Source of the DNA: Candidatus Lloydbacteria bacterium RIFCSPLOWO2_02_FULL_54_12
Lineage (GTDB): Bacteria; Patescibacteriota; Minisyncoccia; Phycocordibacterales; UBA6899
Direction of reading: 5' to 3'
DNA: 9,774 nt
NCBI GenBank assembly: GCA_001819095.1
Contig: MHLS01000014.1
Location: forward strand, 7,387-17,160
A program made the position numbers and the translations under genes. The notes beneath the pieces are model-generated. The model ran no database searches and was not told where the DNA came from. It was given only the letters and a program-made list of their open reading frames with translations. This document shows, piece by piece, positions 5,325 to 9,774 of this stretch; position 1 is the first letter of the stretch; each line of letters begins with the position of its first letter.

Positions 5325-6026
5325 CTATGGTCTTTTTAACGCCTCCTCGGGGAATGTCGCGAGAACCCTGAAAGACCCTGTCCCTGGCACGTCGGCCCTT
5401 GTCGCCTTGAGCGTCCTTCCGTCTGCGACGCTTCCGGACCACTCTTCCCGTTCGGAAGAAGCGCTGATGCCGAGCTTGTCGGTCGCCGAAACTTCGGGGA
5501 GATGTACCGCGACGGACGCGGCGTCGATCGGTACGTGGTAACCCGTGAATACATTCCAGTCGAGGATTGCGCTTCCGCTCTCGACCCTGACCCCGTCCGG
5601 AACTTTATATGTGATTGTCCAAGAATGTATCGTGTTCTCTTCGTGGAAATACCATTCAATGAAAAACTGGTTTTTCTCGCTGTAGGTCGTATATTTTCCC
5701 CAGCTCTTTGGGTCCGTTTTATCTAGACGCTCCGGACTAAAGGAGAAAGCCTGGTGGTTCTCCCCATCGACAACACCAAGGACTTCGATACTCGAGAGGT
5801 TGTCCAAAGGAATATATCGGGAACTCTGATGAAAAACCCCTTGAAATTCCTGTGTAAGAGTTTCCGAGACGGTAAGCGTCGCATCGCGATCGACCGTGAT
5901 ATCCACATCAATGGAAAGATAGTGGTAACTTTTGGCGACGCTCTGCGGAAAAAACACAATGAGCACAAGGAGGGCGAGGAGACCGACGAGCGCAATATAA
6001 GCGAAGTAAGGCCGCGATGCTGACAT
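5325..6026 (-). CDS. DUF2207-type membrane-anchored protein, short form
   Basis: From ATG 6026 the product is 233 residues; a GTG at 6044 would add six, but a perfect -10 box overlaps that stretch. A hydrophobic segment at about 8-27 looks like an N-terminal anchor. It is followed by an extracytoplasmic beta-rich domain with the DUF2207 pattern: IDVDITVDRDATLTVSE, then a F-G-F/R-Y-I-P-L segment (FQGVFHQSSRYIPL). The function of DUF2207 is not known. Full-length family members usually run past 500 residues, with further membrane segments and a Gly-rich tail. This protein stops after the N-terminal domain at a clean TGA/TAG-type end, so it is a short variant or a truncation. It lies 48 bases after sufB in the same direction, but has its own predicted promoter and is unlikely to act in Fe-S assembly. 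Confidence 0.85.
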   Translation of the reverse strand: MSASRPYFAYIALVGLLALLVLIVFFPQSVAKSYHYLSIDVDITVDRDATLTVSETLTQEFQGVFHQSSRYIPLDNLSSIEVLGVVDGENHQAFSFSPERLDKTDPKSWGKYTTYSEKNQFFIEWYFHEENTIHSWTITYKVPDGVRVESGSAILDWNVFTGYHVPIDAASVAVHLPEVSATDKLGISASSEREEWSGSVADGRTLKATRADVPGTGSFRVLATFPEEALKRP

Positions 6027-6032
6027 GGCGTC

Positions 6033-6061
6033 ATTATAGAGCACCCAAATGACCGGGGCAA
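6033..6061 (-). promoter_or_regulatory. Promoter of the DUF2207 gene, probably leaderless
   Basis: On the minus strand, TTGCCC (6056-6061) and a perfect TATAAT (6033-6038) are 17 bases apart. Only six bases (GACGCC) separate the -10 box from ATG 6026, so transcription should start at or next to the A of the start codon. No Shine-Dalgarno is present, which agrees with leaderless translation. Confidence 0.65.
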
Positions 6062-6074
6062 TGCGCGGCCTTTC

Positions 6075-7430
6075 CTATCCCACCGAATTCTCCATCTCAA
6101 GCTCGATCAACTTGTTCAACTCCACCGCGTACTCAAGCGGAAGCGCTTTCACTATCGGCTCCATGAAGCCGCCGACGATGAGCCGGACGGCTTCCGATTC
6201 GCTGTACCCGCGTGACTTGAAATAAAAGACTTCTTCTTCGCCGATCTTTCCAACCCGCGCTTCGTGGGAAATATCCGAGCTGTTATTCTCGTTCTTGACG
6301 GACGGATAGGTGTTCGAAACGGACTCGTCGTCCAAAATGAGCGCATCGCACGAGACCGTCGAACGCGCGTTCGTCGCCCCCGGCATGATGCGCACAAGAC
6401 CGCGATAGTTCGATACGCCCCCTCCTTTCGAGACCGACTTCGAGCGGATGACCGAGACGGTGTCGGGGGCAACGTGCGTCGCTTTTGAGCCGGTGTCCTG
6501 CACTTGTCCAGTATTCGCCATGACGATGCCGAGCGATTCGCTCCGTGCGCCGCGACCGAGGAGAATCGACGACGGGTAGAGCATGGTCGTGTGTGAACCC
6601 ATGTTCCCGTTCACCCACTCCACGGTCGCGTTGTCGAAGACTAATGCCTTTTTCGTATTCAAGTTGTAGGTATTCTTCGACCAATTTTCGACACTGATGT
6701 ACTTCACGCGCGCATTCTTCTTCACCCACAGTTCGACACATCCCGCATGAAGCGACGATCCGGTATATTGCGGCGCGGAGCAACCTTCGATGTACGTGAT
6801 CTCCGCGCCCTCGTCCGCGATGATAAGCGTGTGCTCGAATTGTGCCGAACGTGCTTTATTCATGCGAAAGTACGCCTGAAGCGGAAGTTCGACCGAGACA
6901 CCTTTCGGTACGTAGATGAACGTTCCCCCGCTCCACACCGCGCCATGGAGCATGATGAACTTGTGGTCAGTGATCGGAACACATTGCGTCATGAAATGCT
7001 CACGCACGAGTTCGGGATACTTTTGGAGCGCAACATCCATGTTCTCGAAGATGACCCCTTTCTTCGCAAGCGATTCCTGAATGCGGTGATAGACGACGCC
7101 GGAGTCGAATTGCGCGCCGACGCCGCCCAGATAATCCCGCTCGGCTTTCGGAATCCCGAGTTTCTCAAAAGTGTCGGTAATCTCTTTCGGAAGCTCTTTC
7201 CAGTCGTTGGTCTCCGCGACATTCGGATCGACATAGTAGGTCATGCCTTCGAGTTTGAGGCCCGAAAGATCCGGACCCCATGCGGGCATGGGTGTCTTCT
7301 GCCAGAATGCGAGCGATTTCAGACGCAACTCGAGCATCCACGCGGGCTCTTTTTTTGTAGACGAAATATGTCGGACGAGCGCTTCGTCCGGTCCGACGTT
7401 GTGTACCCGTGTGGTCGTTTTTGTTTCCAT
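6075..7430 (-). CDS. sufB: SufB, Fe-S cluster scaffold subunit
   Basis: SufB is the core scaffold subunit on which the nascent cluster forms, in complex with SufC and SufD. From ATG 7430 the product is 451 residues; a TTG at 7475 and an ATG at 7451 are other options, but the conserved region starts near residue 14, and the TTG would lie almost on the predicted transcription start. Family landmarks are EPAWMLELRLKSL (28-40), WKELP, the long beta-helix with EGCSAPQYTGSSLHAG (215-230), NYRGLVRI (341-348), SCDAL (Cys361), EARVGKIGEEEVFY, and the end LPLEYAVELNKLIELEMENSVG-like tail. The motif after Cys361 is of the Bacillus type (DDESVSNTYP), without the extra Cys seen in E. coli SufB. Here sufB is separated from the other suf genes by about 1.3 kb. 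Confidence 0.97.
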   Translation of the reverse strand: METKTTTRVHNVGPDEALVRHISSTKKEPAWMLELRLKSLAFWQKTPMPAWGPDLSGLKLEGMTYYVDPNVAETNDWKELPKEITDTFEKLGIPKAERDYLGGVGAQFDSGVVYHRIQESLAKKGVIFENMDVALQKYPELVREHFMTQCVPITDHKFIMLHGAVWSGGTFIYVPKGVSVELPLQAYFRMNKARSAQFEHTLIIADEGAEITYIEGCSAPQYTGSSLHAGCVELWVKKNARVKYISVENWSKNTYNLNTKKALVFDNATVEWVNGNMGSHTTMLYPSSILLGRGARSESLGIVMANTGQVQDTGSKATHVAPDTVSVIRSKSVSKGGGVSNYRGLVRIMPGATNARSTVSCDALILDDESVSNTYPSVKNENNSSDISHEARVGKIGEEEVFYFKSRGYSESEAVRLIVGGFMEPIVKALPLEYAVELNKLIELEMENSVG

Positions 7431-7485
7431 TGGACACTTGCCCTGTAACATCCGCGCATTGATGGGTCGCCTCAAGGTCCTTGAC

Positions 7486-7513
7486 AGTATACATATGTAT
7501 TGTCTCTTCGCAA
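7486..7513 (-). promoter_or_regulatory. Promoter of sufB with overlapping dyad (possible operator)
   Basis: On the minus strand, TTGCGA (7508-7513) and TATACT (7486-7491) are 16 bases apart; the start would be near 7479, giving a leader of about 50 nt to ATG 7430. A perfect 12-bp palindrome, ATACATATGTAT (7489-7500), overlaps the -10 box, and GCAAC-C-GTTGC lies just upstream at 7521-7531. Either could bind a regulator. Neither matches an IscR or SufR site that I could defend. Confidence 0.55.
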
Positions 7514-7589
7514 TCCGCGAGCAACCGTTGCATTAATATTTTACGGTCGTAGTATGGGAAAAGCGGTTCATTTTTTTTGGAGAACGAGA

Positions 7590-8783
7590 GTGGAGCAGAA
7601 CATTGACCTCTTCGGCGTCGAGAACGACTTCCCCGCCGAACATCGCACAATGGCCGAGTCGTTGCGCAAATACCTCTGTGCGCATATCCTGCCGAAAGCG
7701 GCGGAATGGGACCGGAAAGAAAAGAGCGTACCAATCTCCGTCTTGCGTGAATTAATAGCGGCGACAGGGTTGACCGGCGTCGGATTTTCGGGTGTCTACG
7801 GCGGACACGAATTCCCCGGCATGGACTACCTTATGAAAGGCGTCATCATGCGCGAGATCGAAGCCGTCGACTCCGGACTCCGGAGCATCTTCTCGGTACA
7901 GAACTCGCTCGTCATGATGCCTATCTACTGGTACGGCACGGAAGAGCAGAAGCACGAGTGGCTCCCGAAACTCGCAACTTTTACTGCGGTCGGCGCGTAC
8001 GGACAGACCGAACCTAATGCGGGAAGCGATCCAGGCTCGATGACAACGCGCGCGATACAAGACGGCGACGCGTACGTCTTAAACGGCAGTAAGGCGTGGA
8101 TCACCAACGCACCCATCGCGCACATCTTCGTCGTGTGGGCAAAGGATGCAGACGGACGTATCGGCGCATATTTGGTCGAGCGCAATACTCCGGGCTTTAC
8201 GGTCACTCGCGAGACGAAGTGGTCGCTTCGACTCTCCTCGACGGGGCATCTTGCCTTCGCCGACTGCAGGATCCCGCTTGCGAACAAACTCCCCGGCGCA
8301 AAAGGACTCGGTTCAGCGTTCAAATGTCTGAACGAGGCGCGCTACGGCATCGCGTGGGGCTCCGTCGGCGCATTGCGCTCGTGCATTGAAGAAGTCGTTC
8401 CTTACTCCACGACGCGTACGCAATTCGGAAAACCGCTCGCCGCGCATGACACCCAACGCGCAAAGATCGCCGAGGCTGTGGCGGACTACAATCAACTGCT
8501 TCTGCTCGTGCGCGAAGTCGCACGGACGGCCGACCGCGAGGGCTCGCTCGTTCCGATTCACCATCTTGTTTCCATGGCGAAGTGGCAAGCCTCGGAGAAA
8601 GCGCTCACACACGCCGAACGGCTCATGCTCATCTTGGGCGGCAACCACTGTACGTTCGATTACCACACCGCGCGGCACGCCCGCAATCTCCACGTTGTCT
8701 GGACATACGAAGGCACGGGAGACATCCACCGTAAATTGCTTGCCGAGCGGATAACGGGATACCCCGCCTTTCCGCGCGACTGA
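7590..8783 (+). CDS. Acyl-CoA dehydrogenase, glutaryl-CoA dehydrogenase type
   Basis: This FAD enzyme of the acyl-CoA dehydrogenase family is closest to glutaryl-CoA dehydrogenase, which oxidises and decarboxylates glutaryl-CoA to crotonyl-CoA in lysine and tryptophan breakdown. GTG 7590 is chosen because GGAG (7579-7582) stands seven bases before it, and the resulting 397 residues fit the family; upstream in-frame starts at 7500 and 7554 lack a ribosome site. Landmarks are RSxxSVQNSLVM (98-109), YGQTEPNAGSDP (137-148, FAD site), KAWITN (168-173), NEARYGIAWGSVGA (248-261), QFGKPL and YEGTGDIH with the catalytic Glu374. Arg98-Ser99 match the residues that bind the glutaryl carboxylate, and Tyr373 is kept as in the decarboxylating enzymes. 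No ETF or pathway partner is in view. The gene is divergent from sufB, and its promoter is not clear. Confidence 0.95.
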   Translation: MEQNIDLFGVENDFPAEHRTMAESLRKYLCAHILPKAAEWDRKEKSVPISVLRELIAATGLTGVGFSGVYGGHEFPGMDYLMKGVIMREIEAVDSGLRSIFSVQNSLVMMPIYWYGTEEQKHEWLPKLATFTAVGAYGQTEPNAGSDPGSMTTRAIQDGDAYVLNGSKAWITNAPIAHIFVVWAKDADGRIGAYLVERNTPGFTVTRETKWSLRLSSTGHLAFADCRIPLANKLPGAKGLGSAFKCLNEARYGIAWGSVGALRSCIEEVVPYSTTRTQFGKPLAAHDTQRAKIAEAVADYNQLLLLVREVARTADREGSLVPIHHLVSMAKWQASEKALTHAERLMLILGGNHCTFDYHTARHARNLHVVWTYEGTGDIHRKLLAERITGYPAFPRD

Positions 8784-8790
8784 CGAAAAC

Positions 8791-8820
8791 ATCCGCCTCA
8801 ACGAGGGGCGGATTTCTTTT
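8791..8820 (+). terminator. Intrinsic terminator after the acyl-CoA dehydrogenase gene
   Basis: ATCCGCCTC and GAGGGGCGGAT form a 9-bp stem (8791-8799 with 8805-8813, one wobble) around AACGA, followed by TTTCTTTT. It lies seven bases after the stop. On the other strand the stem is followed by GTTTTCG, so it may also weakly stop the convergent gene. Confidence 0.85.
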
Positions 8821-8846
8821 CTCACGGTTCGCGTGCGCTCCGTGAC

Positions 8847-9170
8847 TTACTCACCTGCATCATCAGGGTACTTTTGAAGCAATCCGGCCCGCATCTCTCT
8901 CGCCTTTGAATGATTATTAATAGCAATCGCCGCGTCGAGTTTTTTCAGTAAATAATCCCGCTCGACCTTGGAGCGCACCTCCTCGGAGAACAAGAATTCG
9001 TCGACTTCGCGCACAAGCTGCTCCGCGACTTTTAGAGCGGCACCCTGCGATTCGGGAAGGACAAGTTCGGGGTTGAGGCGGGAAAGCGCCAGATCGTCGG
9101 CGTGATACGCCGCCGCGTTACGCTCAGGCACACTGTACGTTGGATCCGGCTTTACCGATCGCTCCTTCAT
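8847..9170 (-). CDS. Hypothetical protein (107 aa), charged and helical
   Basis: ATG 9170 gives 107 residues; a TTG at 9188 would add six but lies within the predicted -10 region. The product is soluble, with no membrane segment or signal peptide. Residues 1-40 are rich in Pro and polar residues, and about 48-105 look like two or three charged helices (EQLVREVDEFLFSEEVRSK, then KKLDAAIAINNHSKAREMR). I recognise no family. The clean frame, codon pattern like its neighbours, its own -10 box and a place between divergent and convergent neighbours support a real gene. No link to the suf genes can be drawn. Confidence 0.75.
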   Translation of the reverse strand: MKERSVKPDPTYSVPERNAAAYHADDLALSRLNPELVLPESQGAALKVAEQLVREVDEFLFSEEVRSKVERDYLLKKLDAAIAINNHSKAREMRAGLLQKYPDDAGE

Positions 9171-9176
9171 GTGTCC

Positions 9177-9185
9177 ATGATAACA
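9177..9185 (-). promoter_or_regulatory. Extended -10 promoter of the 107-aa gene, probably leaderless
   Basis: On the minus strand, TGT-TATCAT (9177-9185) is an extended -10 element with 5 of 6 matches. Six bases (GGACAC) separate it from ATG 9170, the same spacing as at the DUF2207 gene, so the mRNA should begin at the start codon. No convincing -35 box is present, as is allowed for extended -10 promoters. Confidence 0.5.
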
Positions 9186-9211
9186 CAAAAACCGAACGTC
9201 CTGGGAAGCGC

Positions 9212-9239
9212 TTGACGGGGCGGTCAGCTCGTGTAGTTT
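9212..9239 (+). promoter_or_regulatory. Probable promoter of the M50 peptidase gene
   Basis: TTGACG (9212-9217, 5 of 6) is followed after 16 bases by TAGTTT (9234-9239), a weak -10 match with TG just upstream. The leader to ATG 9293 would be about 45 nt and holds the ribosome site GGAGG (9284-9288). Confidence 0.45.
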
Positions 9240-9292
9240 TATGACAGCAGAAGCGGTTCTTCACATCGCTACAACATCATTCCGGAGGTCGG

Positions 9293-9774
9293 ATGACATA
9301 CGTTTGGATCGGCTTGATCATTCTCTTTGCGGTACTCATACACGAAGTCGGACACCTGATCGCCATGCGCAAGTGCGGCGTCTGGGTGGACGAGCTCGGC
9401 GTCGGCCTCCCTTGGGGACCGCGCATCGGGTGGACCTTCCCGTCCAAGAAGTATCCGGGAAAGTCTTTCGCCGTTTCGCTCTACCCGCTCCTACTCCTCG
9501 GCGCCTTCGTGAAACCCGAGAATGAAGGGAAGGGCATGAAGGAACTGTCCTATCACGATCAGGCCTTCATCTACGGTGCGGGGATTATCGGCAACTTCGT
9601 CATGATCGCACTCGGAATCGCCCTGATCGGCGCTCTTCTCCCCGAAGGCCGCTCGGTCCTTATGCCCTTGATGCCCTTCTGGAAGGTCACCGTCGCCTCG
9701 GCGTCGCTCTGGTGGGGCTTGCTCAGCACCGTCGTTGTGCTCCTCTTTGCACGGCCGATCACGCAGTACCTTTT
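9293..9774 (+). CDS. M50-family (site-2-protease-like, RseP-type) metallopeptidase, 5' part
   Basis: The frame runs from ATG 9293, four bases after GGAGG, to the right edge without a stop (160 codons seen). The first membrane segment (about 3-24) carries the zinc-binding HExxH motif, HEVGH, at residues 17-21. LGVGLPWGPRI (35-45) and YPLLLLGAFVKPENE (64-78) match the RseP-type VGFGP and PLGGYVK segments. A second membrane region follows at about 92-117 with GAGIIGNFVM, and a third begins near 139. Members of this family cleave membrane-anchored regulators or signal-peptide remnants within the membrane. No PDZ domain is visible in the part present, and the second metal-ligand motif (NxxPxxxLDG) would lie beyond the edge. 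Confidence 0.93.
   Translation, partial: MTYVWIGLIILFAVLIHEVGHLIAMRKCGVWVDELGVGLPWGPRIGWTFPSKKYPGKSFAVSLYPLLLLGAFVKPENEGKGMKELSYHDQAFIYGAGIIGNFVMIALGIALIGALLPEGRSVLMPLMPFWKVTVASASLWWGLLSTVVVLLFARPITQYL

Noticed and set aside
7481..7486. Perfect TTGACA on the plus strand before the acyl-CoA dehydrogenase gene
   Set aside because: No -10-like sequence occurs 16-18 bases downstream; the bases belong to the sufB -10 region on the other strand.

Overview
The window holds one SUF-type iron-sulfur cluster assembly locus on the minus strand, running from about 7430 down to 230. It is flanked on the right by plus-strand genes for a glutaryl-CoA dehydrogenase-like flavoenzyme and a site-2-protease-like peptidase. 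The proteins, the moderately high GC, the mixture of leaderless, SD-less and SD-led genes, and a truncated DUF2207 protein suggest an uncultivated small-genome bacterium, possibly Patescibacteria/CPR. This is an inference: no rRNA or other marker gene is present. TGA is used as a normal stop.

Layout from the left. Positions 1-156 may be the 3' end of an unknown plus-strand gene. From 230 to 4797 on the minus strand, in transcription order, lie sufD, a NUDIX hydrolase, sufS, sufU, sufC and a DUF59/SufT gene. This block appears to start at a good promoter at 4975-5003 and to have a 170-nt leader with three consecutive hairpins. A divergent 47-aa membrane protein gene (5130-5273, plus) has its own promoter and terminator. 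A short DUF2207 protein (5325-6026, minus) follows and is probably leaderless. sufB (6075-7430, minus) has its own promoter in the region it shares with the divergent acyl-CoA dehydrogenase (7590-8783, plus). A terminator, a convergent 107-aa hypothetical gene (8847-9170, minus) and a partial M50 metallopeptidase (9293 to the edge, plus) complete the window.

The genes make up a nearly complete SUF pathway. SufS takes sulfur from cysteine, SufU relays it, the SufB-SufC-SufD scaffold builds the cluster, and the DUF59 protein probably helps maturation. The cluster is Bacillus-like in gene content (SufU, Bacillus-type SufB) but is split and reordered.

The most striking feature is a family of about 60-bp palindromic elements, with three full copies and one remnant, all in the first 1.5 kb. 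One copy lies in frame inside sufC and adds about 20 residues to the ATPase. One lies directly after the last stop codon of the operon and looks like a bidirectional terminator. One lies between sufU and sufC. The 36-nt core is conserved, while the outer stem differs between copies and still pairs within each copy. This resembles, by analogy, the in-frame palindromic elements of Rickettsia.
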